Of a DNA stretch of 64,000 nucleotides, positions 1 through 13,400 are shown in pieces. The notes under the pieces are model-generated. The model saw only the letters and a list, made by a program, of their open reading frames with translations, was not told where the DNA came from and did no database searches. A program made the translations under genes and the position numbers. Origin of the DNA: Chrysemys picta bellii (Eukaryota > Chordata > Testudines > Emydidae); the NCBI RefSeq assembly GCF_011386835.1, contig NC_088800.1, positions 20,078,572 through 20,142,571 of the forward strand, read 5' to 3'. Position 1 is the first letter of the stretch. Every line of letters starts with the position of its first letter.

Positions 1-559
1 ATAAAGGTTACCATCGGCTTACAGTCTGCATGCTAAATTCCAATTACCTGAATTTCACATATGTTTTGCAAGGTAATGATACTTATTTTCATCAGAAGCA
101 AGAAAATATTTGTCAGATATTATCTGGATGTCGTCATAACCACAGTAATTTTAACTTGACGTCGTCTGTCCTTTAACATACTTAAATGGTGGATTTCCAG
201 TCTGGTTCATGAGAGATTATGGCCTTTGATTACCACACAAGCTGCTCCAAGAGCTCTGCTTCCACTTGATTTGAATAAACACAGTCAAACCTAACAACTT
301 GTTAATAGCTCTGGAATTTTTTTTTTCTATGGTGGGAAGGAGGCCTGGAATCTTTGATAGTGCTTTATAACAACATCTTAAAATATAAAGTCTACATGTG
401 TATTTATAGATAAGCAACTTTGTTTTCCAGCACCAAGCTCAATCACCTTAATTTGACAGATACTTTTAAAATAGAAAGGAAATGGAAAAACTCCCTGTAG
501 TAATGTTATAAAATAATCTAAATTTAACCATTGACATATCATTCTATTACTTCAAGTCA

Positions 560-690
560 CTTTATAGACATTCATCCTCACAAAAACTCCAGTAAGGTAG
601 CTGACTGTTACCCTATTTTACAGGTAGGGAAATTGAGGCCAGAGGGAAGGTGGCTAAAGGAACAATTCTGAGACCCTTCCTCAATGCACA
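560..690 (+). repeat. MIR-like SINE fragment
   Basis: Contains the hallmark 3' MIR/CORE-SINE string (TACCCTATTTTACAGGTAGGGAAATTGAGG, quoted in parts: CCTATTTTACAGGTAGG then AAATTGAGGCC). Old and diverged. Confidence 0.5.
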
Positions 691-712
691 GGGGTTTCAG
701 AATCAGGGTGGG

Positions 713-832
713 ATCTTCAAAAGACATTGGTGTTGGCCTAATTCTTCTCCCATTGAAGGCAATGGAAGTTCTACCATTGACTTCGGTGGGAGCAGAAAAG
801 GCTAATGCTGAATGCTTTTGAAAATTCCACCG
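713..832. repeat. short palindromic dispersed repeat
   Basis: The ends are inverted (TCTTCAAAAG at left, CTTTTGAAAAT at right) and the interior has inverted copies of CTCCCATTGAAG / TTCGGTGGGAG. Related copies occur near 2484, 12366 and 27278. Class unassigned; behaves like a MITE. Confidence 0.45.
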
Positions 833-2483
833 CTAAATTCTGAGGGTGAAAATCATCCGGGTGCGAATGGTCAGCATAAAGCCCCCAACATGCTAAAGCC
901 CAGCTTTAGCGGTGGCACTGGGGACCTACGGTTGTATACGTACACTGCAGAAACGTTTGGATTTTGTTTATACTGGTTTGTGTACTAGTTCTGTAGGCAA
1001 CGTATTTATTTTTATTTTTGTGTGGTCTAAAGCCTCCGAAGTTTTTGCACTCCATTAAATATGATGTGATGACTGTGCAGGAGAAGACGGAGATCCTCGG
1101 AGCGCATATTCCCAGAAACCTTCACCTAGCTGTTCTATTTCTCTAGATGTGATTGGCTCTGTAAACTTGGGATATTGTTTGTTTCCTTGTTTCTCTGTCT
1201 AATCTTAACTCCTGCTGGGCTGTTTGAGACCAAAGAGTCAAAGCTATTCTATCACTTTATGAATCCTGAGGCCTACACAGCTGGGAATTTTGCACATGCT
1301 CAGCCTGTGTCCTTTTCTCTTTTAAAAAAAAAACCCAAAACCATTAGACTATTATGTCATGTACAGTACACAGTGTAAACCAACCACAAAACTTAATTTG
1401 GTTTCTTTATCCTTCATTTCATATTTCTCTTTCCTCTTTATTAAGGGCACTGGCATGAAACAGAACTTTTGCTTTTTAAGCATTTATCCACTCCTGCTAC
1501 TTACCATGTAAGACTTTCTGTGAAATTACAATTAATCACTGTGAAAATTATCCTAAGGTGTCATACCCCAAAATTCTGATTGGTCTGCATATCTGAAATA
1601 AATCCTTAACAAATGCTAGCAGTGCCAGCTCAAAAACCCAGTGTTTTCTCTTCTGAAAGAAATTACGATCCTGTTCCAAAACCCATCAAAGTCAATGGAA
1701 AGAGTCCCACGGGGTTCAGCATGTTTTGGATCAGGCCCTGTGTTGTGCAGAGGCTTATTCTGTATAACTTAGCTGAGAAAATGACAGAAAACATTGCTTT
1801 TCTGTCTAAAGTTTCCAGAATTAGTTCACAAAGATCCTGATCCTACAGCCCTTACTCAAACAGGATGAAATTGACCTTGTTCAGAAGACTACCACAAGGC
1901 CTATGAACCACTTAAATCCCAGGTAAACACTAGACTTAAGCTTGTTTAGGCCTTGCGGTGACTTTCTGTACAGGGGTGTGGTTTATCCCACATGTAAGTC
2001 CTGCTGAAGTCATATTGATGGATCAGAATGGATTCAGACCAGCGGTTGGTACTTTCTCTTCTATGTACAACAGACTATTTTAAGTGTGGTTCTACACTGA
2101 AAAGTGACTCTTAAAACAGCATCCTGCAATTCCATTTTTACTCAATGATAGCCATAAACACGGAACACACTCTCCTCCACCCCCTCCAGATGGCATTGTT
2201 AGGTAGACACTTTTCAGACTAAAACCACATTTAAAGCCATGTGTCCTCTGAATTTCCTTTTTAATTAAAACACCATTCACTTAACTGAAACACTGGATCC
2301 AAGACTAAAATAATGCTCTTAAAATAAATACAAACACAACACTTTGTGCTACCAATGCTATTCACTTGAGCTGCAAAAATGATGTCCCTATTTATCTTTT
2401 CCCAATGTACTGCACTGCAAAAGGCGGGAACGCTGGCCTTCACAAACCAACTCGCCTCTTTCCATCATTATTTCTAATGGCCT

Positions 2484-2612
2484 AGATTTTCAAAAGTGCC
2501 TAGTGATTTAAAGCGCTTCCGTTTTTGGGTGCCTAACTTGAGACAGCAAAAAGGGGCCTGGTTTTCAGAAAGTGTGGAGCACTCACCCAAAAATCACTAG
2601 TCACCTTTTTTT
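2484..2612. repeat. short palindromic dispersed repeat
   Basis: Starts GATTTTCAAAAGTGCCTAGTGATTT and carries later inverted matches (AAATCACTAG near the right end). Same family as the copies at 12366 and 27278. Confidence 0.45.
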
Positions 2613-3206
2613 TTAAATGTAGGCCAACACTTTTATAAAACATTGAATTCAAAATATAAAATATAAAACCATCCATTCTCAATGTTGATATACAAAAAGC
2701 AAAATATTAAGACCTTAGTTGTATATAAAACTAGATTATCATTTTCATTTAAACTGAAATAATGATCCCTGATTCAATATTCTAAGGATGTATTCAATTA
2801 GTAGAGTATTGAACCAAAAAGCTAGAAGATATAAACCAATGTAAAAACAACATATCTTTGTGCCAAGATAAACACATTGAGTTAATTCACAAGTCAAAAC
2901 TGTTACATTATAAATTTTGATTTGAAGATCCCTTCATTGTTATAGTATACCTCTTAACTAACAACACTCAACATTTATGCAGTTAGTGATTGATTCAAAG
3001 CCCACTGCAATAAACAGAAAAACTCACTGACTTCAATAGTTCCATAGTCAGCACATGGACCCAAGCTCATCTAAGAATTTGGCATCAAGACCTTTTTGTG
3101 TAACCTCCCTGCCCCAATAACTGAAACAAAAACACAACATAAAAAACCTAAAGCAAAGTCCTAAGGTCCAGATCCTCAAAAGTCTATGGCCCCCATCCTG
3201 CAATAG

Positions 3207-3705
3207 GGTGCCAACTTTCTAATCGTACAAAATGGAACACCCCTGCCCCACCCCTTCTCCGAGGCCCCGCCCCCACTCTCTCCATCCCCCCTCCCTCTGT
3301 CGCTCGCTCTCCCCACCCTCATTCACTTTCACCAGGCTGGGGCAGGGGGTTGGGGTGTGGGAGGGGGGTGAGGGCTCTGTCTGGGAGTGCGGGCTCTGGG
3401 GTGGGGCCAGGGATGTGGGGTTTGGGATGCAGGAGAGGGCTCTGGGCTTGGGCAGGGGGTTGGGATGTGGCGGGGGGGGGGTATGGGCCCTGGGCTGGGG
3501 GTGCAGGGTTCAGGTGGAGACAGAAATTAAAGGTTCAGGGTGCAGGAGAGAGCTCCGAGCTGAGGCAGGGGGTTGGGGTGGGGGGGTGAGGGTTCCAGCT
3601 GGGGGTGTGGGCTCTGGGGTGGGGCTGGGGATTGGGGTGTGGGGGGGTGCTGTGCAGGAGGGGGCTCCAGGCTGGGGCAGGGGGTTGGGGTGTGTAGATC
3701 ACATC
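3207..3705. mobile_element. GC-rich non-autonomous element with G-rich minisatellite
   Basis: Left end reads GGGTGCCAACTTTCTAATCG, a terminus I associate with a common turtle element. The centre (about 3338-3690) is an imperfect G-rich repeat built on GGTTGGGGTGTGGGAGGGGG and GGGCTCTGGGGTGGGG. No clean target duplication could be delimited. Long open frames across it are artefacts of low complexity. Confidence 0.5.
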
Positions 3706-4164
3706 GCAGGATCAGGCCCAAACTCATCTATTTTGATTTCCAAGTCGTATAAAATCAGCCAGGGAGCAACTAATTTCACATTATTAGACAGCATACTTGC
3801 CTAAAATAACAAGTTTCGCTTTCATAAAATGTATGTATGTTCAACAATATACCAGGAAGTACACATAGTCCATAGTACAAATGCAAACTCCCTGCAAACT
3901 GCCGTTCCGTTTCTATATCCCATTTCTTATACTTCTCTTGCCTCATTCTTTACAAAGTACACTTGCATGAGATAGGATCTTTGCTTAAATATCTACATAG
4001 TGCACTGACCAAATTTTTGAAAGTGGTTTCATAAATTTGCACCCAACTATTGGAGCATGAAAATAATTGCACATCCAACGACCTGATTTGTGTGAACAAG
4101 TGCAGGTTTCATTTATTCAGTTTTATAACTCCAATCCTGAAGCCTTTTGAAACTCAAGGCTAAT

Positions 4165-4345
4165 TTTATTGGTAATTTATTTGAGCCTAATCCAGTGCAA
4201 GTCAGTGGGAATCATTCTATTAACGTCATGGCATTGGATTAGGCCCCCAATTAGTAAATATAAATGTATTGCATTAGGCCTGCTCCCACTGAACTCAATG
4301 GGAGCTTTGCCAAAGCTGAGTAGATTTGGGTCTCTTATCTACGGC
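4165..4345. repeat. SINE-like dispersed repeat
   Basis: Contains GCATTGGATTAGGCCC and inverted-type modules CTCCCACTGAACTCAATGGGAG typical of a short repeat scattered in amniote genomes. Class not assigned. Confidence 0.35.
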
Positions 4346-7267
4346 TCCATCAAACCACTGTAATTGCTATTTCTAAGAATGTATCTAAATGTCGTTCAAC
4401 CTCAGCCACTCAACGTTTCTCTTGTATGTTTAATACGTTATATGTTTTTGCCTTAGTTTACATAGGAGGTAAATATGTACTTAGCCATCCTGCTCTAAGC
4501 AATGGAAAAAATGTAGAGGTGGCCTAACAAACCACAGCACAGCAAGACTTCTCATTTGCAGCACAACACCAGGGTCAATTCACTCAAATAAATCTAATTA
4601 TTCAAATGTACTAGCTAATCTACTGTGCTCACAAATTTTACCAGAAAACATGACACTAGGACAAATTAAAACTTCATTCTGCTTCCATTGTTGACAAGAC
4701 TTTTTCATGCTGAAAAGCTCTGTTTATGAGGCTCTGTTTCCCTAATATTAACATAAAGACAATTTTAAAACCAAATGATACTACTGAACATTAGCATTCT
4801 TCGTGTTATGCTAGTGTAGGGTTGGACTGGAATCTTGCTATAGAAGAGATGAACTCTTTTTAAACATTTCATTTTAAATTTTCTATATTACAAATTGAAT
4901 ATTAGTGTACTGCAACTGGTTAACATTGCACATCTGGTTGAATTGACTTGGACTGGTATTTTGCCTAAACTATTTTGTGGATGATTTTTTTTTAAATAAT
5001 TCTAGGCAAACTAAAACAATGCCCTTTTTCAGACTTTTATACACAATAATTAGTGACAACATTTTTTTTTTTAGCTGACTTATAGCCTCTACAAAAAATC
5101 TATTTTTAAAAGCCAGCACTGAAACCCAGGTAAGACTGCACTGCACTTTCATTCTGTACTCTTGTTCTTTTCTTTATCTTACAGACGCAAAGACTCATGT
5201 TAAGGGAGAATATCATAGGATCACTTTAATTTCCAGTTACTTTTACTTTCAGTCCACTATTTAAAACTCTCATTACCAGGAAAGAGAAAACTATAACTCA
5301 AAGTATCTTCATAAAAATAGGTTTCTGCATCAAGAAAACAGATAACTGTTCCATTCAGCAAAAGGTCAAAATTCCAGAATTTTGGCCACAGAACGCCTAC
5401 CATTCAGCCAAATCTTATTCTGAAGCCAAAAGTTTCTGTGCACTGCTTCTGCAAAGCATGTGTTTAAGGCTTAGCAACACCCATCAACAGGGACAAAAAG
5501 TCAACCCTCTCTTATAACCTTATCAGGACAGTCCACATTGATGACAAGACATTGTAACTTATATAAATTACCTTCAGTCGTCATTTCTGTTATATCAAAT
5601 GCCTTGGGGGAGGGGACGGTATGGCAACTTGCACTGATGTATTTTCTATAAGAGTTATCGATTACTTCAGGATCTTTAATTACGTTAATATCTCCTTTGG
5701 GGGATTTTTCCTCCAAAAAAATTAAATACATAAATAAATATAGAGACCCCAGAAAGTTCTGGTCTGAGAAGTGTCAAGGTTCTAGAAAGCACCTATCTCT
5801 GTCCAGCTGAGAAATCCCCTGGCATAGGGAAGCTCCCAGCTGATACACAGCTGGTATTGTTGGCCCCTGCAACACCCACCACTTGGTCCAAGTGCAAGAT
5901 GCACGTTAGGGCTCGCAGGGGAGGGGCCACAGCATATTTTATATATTTTATACTGAGCTGGTAAATGGTTCCTTTACACTAGGGCTCAGAGTGCCCCAGA
6001 TCCCTGAACGCCCCTATCTCTCTGCTATGCCAAACGTAAGCTTGGTGCAGCAGAGAATCTGGGCCAAGGTGGGTATAAAGCTTTCTGTGCTACGTGCAAA
6101 AACTTGCCTTTGGCACTAGACTTCTTGTTTTCTACCATGCTATAAAAAAGTCTGCAATGCTGCCACAGACTTCATCAGTGCTATCACCCAACATCATACT
6201 CAACACAACCAAACGTTTTGCACCTGGCTGACCTTCTTCAGGACAGGTCTGGCATGATGCAGATCTATACTCCAAGACCACGTGTGAGTTTATGTGCACA
6301 TCCAGCCAAAGGTACATACTGTAACTTATTTTTTCTTAACAGAACTGTATAGTATTACGTAGCCTACAGCAAGCCTGTTCTTAGTGTTCAAGTTACCAAT
6401 TTCTACTAACTAATACATTTCAGGCTTTCTGATCGCTGTCAGTTTTATGGATCATTGCAGATACTCACTTCCTCTGTTATGGAATGTGAATCCACTTATT
6501 ACAATGACTAGGCAACGGGCACAAGTGTACACAATATCTTTTCTCTTTGAATGTATTAGATTCTAGATTCTACCAGACATTTCCACCCGACTGAACTTTA
6601 TTGCTCCATGTGGTACCTTCAAACGCCATGACTACTGCAGACGTGTTTTGACACATGAACAAAAGTCTACTAAACGTTTTAGTGGTAACAATTCACTTAC
6701 ACTGGGTTTGTTTTTGAGGAACAATATTTGTTTAAAGATTGAGGCCTACATTCTGGATGTGGACTGTAAATGGGTTCATTTCAAAACACAGCGGGGAGAG
6801 TGGGATGGAAGATTTCTGCTCCTATTTTGCCTTGACTATAATCCATTAAGAAGCTGCTCCACAGGCTTTCAACAGATGCTTTGCTACTAGAGCCACAGAA
6901 AGTCATTCAGGCAGGGAGTATAAGGGTCAGAGGGTGTGGTCCACATGCGTTAGAACATATATGCTCAATCCTGGCTTGCAGAGATTACATCTGGTCCAGG
7001 GATGGCCATGTGTGAGACTTGAGTTGGCCAAAATACAGCCTTACAATAATGCTCTTTCTGCAGCTTTAATGTATGCCTGTTTCCTTGCCAAACTTAAAGC
7101 CTGCCAAAATTTGGCCAAAGATGTTTCCTCAATTGTGCAATATTTTAAGTTTATATCCAACAGTTCTTTGTAAAAACAATTGCATTGTGTCTTTAAAGTT
7201 TATGGATGTTAACAATATTTAAAGTTGTATTTTACAGTTAATACTCTTGGGTTTTACAGTAAATTAC

Positions 7268-7414
7268 CTTTGAAAGGGTCTTTCCATTAGCTGTAAGCGT
7301 CACAAGTCCCGCACAGCATACCAAGGCACTGGAACTAGACAGACCAGAACTTGGTGGGATGGTTCCATCTAACAGACAATTCATTCCAGTTGAGCTATTA
7401 AGACCAAAATGTTC
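7268..7414 (-). CDS. GALK2: GALK2 coding exon 5
   Basis: Forty-nine whole codons (residues 120-168) between acceptor ATTGTTAG and donor GTAATT. Begins [17 protein letters not shown], then the GHMP kinase ATP-phosphate loop [17 protein letters not shown] and ends GKTLSK. The motif is intact, so this part reads as a functional gene rather than a retrocopy; retrocopies would lack these introns. Confidence 0.96.
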
Positions 7415-10400
7415 CTAACAATGAAAAAATAAACAATCTGAGTATCAAGTACAGACCGCCTTAGACTTTCAATTATCCCATGCTTAGGAAGAGATTTCTG
7501 TTGTTGAACTACTGATTTGCTGTTTGGTGTCACCATAAAGAGTCAGGGGGTTTCTGAAATTTTCATTTCTGGTCCTTAAAAAACAAGATTAAAATTCAGA
7601 AAAGAAGTGCATGAATATAAGATTTTAAGACCATTTCATATTTTGTTTATATCTTGATACACTTAAAAATATTATTTTAAACCTGATATTTTGCATGCTC
7701 AGTCTAAGGACAGCAGAGACTTTCTGAGGTCTCTCAGAGAAGTTGTTGCTGAATTATGGGGCTTAGAATGTTTGTTTTTTTTCTATTCTTGAAACTGCTC
7801 CACAGCTCAACTACCACTAATATTTCTGAATTGAAAGAGAAAATAGCCTAATATAGTCTCCACTAAATTAGAAAAGGCACTAAAGCACAGAACTATTGAT
7901 TTCCATTCTACCTCTAGATACTCTTCTGTTGTGACTCATGCCCTGTGATGTTACAATAGTCCCCAAATTCAGGGTCTCCTAATATAAAATACTTCCAGAG
8001 CCAGCATTCTGCATTTGTAATCCAAAATGCATTGGAAATTTGTAGAGATCCTTGTAAAACTGAAGTTTAAGAGACATTTTAGCCATGTGGTAGTTTTAAA
8101 TGCAGCCCAAACTGTGACAGCGAGTAAGAATGCAAACTCCCGGAATCAAACAGACATCAGATATAGAATCGGAGAAATGTAGAGCTGGAAGGGATCTTGG
8201 AAAGTCATCAAATCCAGCTCCCTGCGCTGTGGCAGGACCAAGTAAACCTAGACCATCCCTGACAGATCTTTATCCAACCTGTTTTTAAAAACTTTAAATG
8301 ATGGGGATTCCACGACCTCCCTTGAAAGTCTGCTCTAGAGATTAACTAGCCTTCCAAATAGAAAGATTTTCCTAATATCTAACCCAAATGTCCCTTGCAG
8401 CAGATTAAGCCCATTACGCCTTGTCGTACGTTCAGCAGACACAGAGAACAATTGATCCCTGTCCTCTTTATAATAGCCCGTAACATATTTGAAGATAGTT
8501 ATTAGCCCACTTCCTCCCCCTCCGCCTTCTTGTTTCAAGACTAAACATGCCCAGTGTTTTTAACCTTTCCTTATAGGTCAGCTTTTCTAAACCTTTGATT
8601 ACTTTTGTTGCTCTCTTATGGACTCCCTCGAATTTGCCCACTTCTTTCCTATAGCGAGGTACCAAGAACTGGACACAGAACTCCAGAGGAGGCCTCTGAG
8701 TAGGGCAGGACAGTTACCTCCCGTGGTTTACACCCCAGTTACACTCTGGTTAATACAGCCCAGAATGATATTCGCCTTTTTCGCAGTTGTATCACATTGT
8801 TGACTCATATTCAATTTGTGATCCACTCTAGCCCCAGGATCCTTTTCAGTGGTACTACCATCTAGCCAGCTATTCCTCATATTGTAGTTGTACATTTGGT
8901 TTTTCTTCCTAAGTGCAATACTTTGCACTCACCACTACTGAATTTCATCTTGTTGAACTCTGACCAATTATTCAATTTGTCAAGGTCATTTTGAATTCTA
9001 ATCCTGTCCTCCAAAGTGCTTGCAACCCCTCCCAGCTTGGTGTTATCTGCAAATTTTATATTTCCACTCCATTATCCAAGTCAATAATGAAAAGATTGAA
9101 TAGTGCCGGATCCAGGACTGACCCCTGCAGGACCCCACTAGATATGTCCTCCTCATTTGACAGAGAACTATTAATAACTACTCCTTGAGTACAGTCTTTG
9201 AACCAGTTGTGCACCCATCTCATAGCTATTTCTTCTAGACCAAACTTCCCTAGTTTGCTTATGAGAACATAATGCGGGACTGTGTCAAAAGCCTTACTAA
9301 AATCAAGATATATCACATCTACTGCTTCCCCCTATCCACTAGGCCAAGGGTGAGCAAACTTTTTGGCCCGAGGGCCCATCGGGGAATAGAAATTGAATGG
9401 CGGGCCATGAATGCTCACAAAAGTGGGATTGGGGTGCGGGAGGGGGTGAGTGCTCTGGTTGGGGGTGCAGGCTCTGGGGTGATGCTAGAGATGAGGAGTT
9501 TGGGGTGTAGGAAGGTGGTCTGGGCTGGGACCGAGGGGTTCAGAGGGTGGGAGGGGATCAGGGCTCGGGCAAGGGTGTGGGAAGGGGTGCAGGTTCTGTC
9601 TGGGGGTGCAGACTCTGGGGTGGGGATGGGGATAAGAGGTTTGGGATGCAGGAGGGTGGTCCAGGTTAGGATCAAGGGGTTTGGAGAGCGGGAGGGGGAT
9701 CAGGGCTGGGGCAGGGGGTTGGGGCGAGGGGAGAGGCTCACGGGTGCAGGCTCCAAGCGGCACTTACCTCAAACGGCTCCTGGAATCAGTGGCATATCCC
9801 TTCTCTGGCTCCTATGCGGAGGCGCAGCCAGGCTCTGCAGGCTGCCCCATCCACAGGCACCACCCCTGCAGCTCCCATTGAAGTGCCAGAGGGGAGGATT
9901 GGAGCGCATAGGAGCTGGAGCAGGGCCATGCCGCGGCTTCCGGGAGCCGCATGGTACGGCCCCTGACCCTGCGCCCCAGCTGGAGCACTGGAGCGGGGCT
10001 GAGCTGTGTGGTGCGGGGGGCCCCCGACCCTGTGCCCCGGCTGGAGTGCCGGAGCAGCCCCTGACCCAGCGCCCCGGCTGGAGCTGGGCCAAGCCGAGTG
10101 GTGCAGCCTGCGACCCAGTGCCCCAGCTGGAGTGCCAGAGTGGCCCCTGACCCAGCGCCCCACCTGGAGCGCCGGAGCGGGGCCGAGTCGCATGGGGTGT
10201 TGCCCGACCCCACTCCCTAGAGGGAGCTGCGAGCCAGCTTAAAACGGCTCGCGGGCCGCAGTTTTCCCACCCCTGCACTAGGCCAGTAACCCTGTCAAAG
10301 AAAAATTAGGTTGGTTTGACATGATTTGTTCTTGAAAAATCCATGCTGGTTATTCCTTATAACCCTATTGTCCTCCAGGTGCTTACAAATTCATTGTTTA

Positions 10401-13400
10401 ATAATTTATTCTAGTATCTTTCCAGGTATCGAAGTTAGGCTGCCGACTTGAATATCTAAATATTCTTTAATCTATTCTTTTCATGTTTTGGCTTGCATTC
10501 TTACCACTTGTGGTTAATATTAATTGTGTTTGTATAAAGCTGTATTAGCAGTATTATACAGTATCATGAAGTCACTTGGTAGAAAGCCTAAACATTAATT
10601 ATATGTATACAGTAAATAATAGTAGGTAGTGTGATGTGAGAAATATGAGAAATATTTGTACAAGTAAGGGCTTGTCTATACTTACCGCGCTGGTTCGGCG
10701 GCAGGCAATCGAACTTCTGGGTTCGATTTATCGCGTCTAGTCTGGACGCGATAAATCGAACTCAGAAGTGCTCCCCGTCGACTCCGGTAATCCTGCTCGC
10801 CGCGAGGAGTACGCGGAGTCGATGGGGGAGCCTGCCTGCCGGGTCTGGACGGCAGTAAGTTCGAACTAAGGTACGTCGACTTCAGCTACGTTATTCACGT
10901 AGCTGAAGTTGCGTACCTTAGTTCGATTTGGGGGTTTAGTGTAGACCAAGCCTAAGAGAGGACCTTTTCTAACTCTAAAGTTATGAGCTTATGTGAGGCC
11001 ACTCTGCTTTTGATGACTGCTATCTTACTATTTATATTTAAAGCAAAGGGATTTTCCTGTGGCTCAAAATGTGCGCACACACACAAGATTAATATCATAT
11101 ATAAATTTTCATTCATGGATCCCAAAACACTATCTGTAGATTGTATTCTGTTCTTACATTTTTAAACATTTTAGTTCTCTTCTTACTTAACAATTTTTAT
11201 ATAATCTCTAGCCCACTTTGGTTCAAAATAAACAATATATTGTACCAACCAAAATATCACCCACATAAATTGTATAAATACATATACGTCATTGTGCCAA
11301 TGCAGATTTACGTAACTGTCACAATGACTCGAGAAATGGCAAAATTTCTCAGAAAAAAGCTCCCCTCTTTTCCTACAAAAAAAATCTATTACTGTTCCTG
11401 AAATAAAGCCAACTGTAGGCAATAAGGGCAGAGTTCATGCAGCACATAAGGAAAAAGATCTTGTTGAATGTGTCTCTTCATTGCTACAAATTATCTAAAA
11501 ATTCCCTTTCCAGAAATACAAACAAATTATTAATTGAAATGCTATTGCTGCCAACGTCCTTTCATGCAGAACATCAGACAAGCTTGTTTAAAAAACCACT
11601 TGAGTAATATATTTAACCAGAAACTCATCCACGGAATTGTCTTCAATGTGAATCAGACTTGCAAACTTATCACGCAATGTTTAAATAAAAAAATTACTCC
11701 AGTTTCAGAAATAAAAATGGACTTTGCCAAGTTCAGCAATAGTTCTATCCCAAAAGGATAACATGTTCAATTTCATATAAACAGATTATCCCCTTGGACC
11801 CTCTTAGTATTTGCATTTGAATGTTTCTTAAGAGTCTGTAGCATTTATGCTTATTTTCTGCCAGCATTAGAGTATACAAACCTGCTTTGCATATTAACCA
11901 TCGAGCTTAAAAAATTGTTTTTAAGATCTAACTCTCAAAAGCAGACCCCAAAATATGTAGGGCCACTTAAGTCTTGTTTCTCTAAGCCATTTTACTGTAA
12001 AGAAAACTATCATAAATTGCCAAAGTAAATACAAATTAAATGAATGTTTTACTTGTGGAGCAATTCAGAGATTGAAAATATTCACATCAGGGCAAATAGG
12101 AGTCACTGATTGGGGCTTGAAACATATAGGGCAGTGACTTAGGAATTTTAGATCATAAAGAGAATAGTTTGTTACTATGATTGCATAGTATAACATGTTT
12201 TAAAGGTGCTAAATGAACTATTGAACTGAACATTCACCATTTTGTCAAAGTTTCAGACAGAAGTAGATGTACTCACAGTACATTTTTTTTCTCAGCCTAA
12301 TAAAGCAAGAGCTGTTGTTTCATTCTGAATCAAGTATGATTTTTAAAAGCATAGTTAAGATAAAAGGGTGGTACTTTCAAAAGCACCTAAGTGAGTCAGG
12401 AGTACAATGGCTTTCAATGGTACTTAGCTCTTAACTGAGTTATGAGCTTTTGAAAATCCCACCCCAAAGACATGCATTGAAAAGCCTGTACAGCTAATCA
12501 TTTGCAGCAGATTATTGCAACTGAAACTGTTTTTTAAAAACCAATTTATTTTGCTTGCTTTATCAAGTTTGGGGGGGGGGGGAGGAGGTTGCATTTCCTT
12601 GGGCCTAGCATGTGTAATAGGACCAGTCAATTTCACTATTTGGTTCTCATGCATTGGGGCGGTGGGGAGGAGGGGTCTGTATGTCTTTCCAATACTCCTA
12701 GGAATTATTTACATTTTAAAATAGTCTTCACTTGGGGGACAGGGAGGAGGGAAGAAATTATTATTTTAGGTTCCATATTTCCAAACCTACAGCCCCCTTT
12801 TAAAAATAAACCTTAAGCATGTGGTTCTGTTCAGCAATGTGTCTAACTTTAAAATAGAAAAATGTTAACTGAAATAGTCAATGAGTCTGATCATGATCCC
12901 ACAAAATTAATACACTGTTCTTTATAATAATGTATATAATCAATCTAATGTAGGTTTTGTATCATGCAAATATTTTCATACAAGCAAAACAAAAATATTT
13001 TACAAATTTTAATATAAATATAAAAAAGTACTTAAGTTAACAGGATACAAAAGACAGCTACAAATTATGGTGAAAATGAAGTTGTACGGGTAAATAATCC
13101 CCTATTAAATAATATATTTTATAAATGAGTGTAATAGGACATTATATAATATACATCCACATTATATTTTAATCTTAAAAGGTAGCCCATATAATACATA
13201 TGTGTTAAATGAATTTGGTTTACCTGAACTCCTTTCAACCCACATAAGAAGTAGTTGTGCCACACGGGTTTGGTTTTGTTAACGTGAATGTTATTCACAC
13301 TAGTACTGAAGTCCCTGCAAAAACAGATATAACACAAAGTTTAGTTCCATGGCTTATTGCTGCCATCTGCTGATGAAACAGCAACATTTAAATTTTGTCC

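Larger units (their letters stand above)
1..7267 (-). other. GALK2: GALK2 intron 5 (partial)
   Basis: AT-rich intronic DNA with no supported exon; GALK2 exon 6 is not in it. Contents I can name: a MIR-like stretch (560-690), palindromic short repeats (713-832, 2484-2612), a GC-rich element (3207-3705) and a SINE-like block (4165-4345). The rest, including 4.4-7.2 kb, shows nothing recognisable. Confidence 0.8.
7415..13223 (-). other. GALK2: GALK2 intron 4
   Basis: Intron between exons 4 and 5. It holds a CR1 interrupted by a hAT element (8163-10440), a hairpin-rich Harbinger MITE (10668-10952) and a palindromic repeat (12366-12470). The stretches 7415-8160 and 10960-12360 are AT-rich with nothing recognised. 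Confidence 0.85.

Noticed and set aside
3232..3804. 190-codon Gly/Trp-rich open frame
   Set aside because: Translation of a G-rich minisatellite.
5501..5731. 76-codon minus-strand frame in GALK2 intron 5
   Set aside because: Looks protein-like in places but matches no GALK2 segment and has no convincing splice pair; treated as chance.
9272..10150. 292-codon plus-strand open frame
   Set aside because: Spans CR1 and the G-rich interior of a hAT element; low-complexity composition, no domain.
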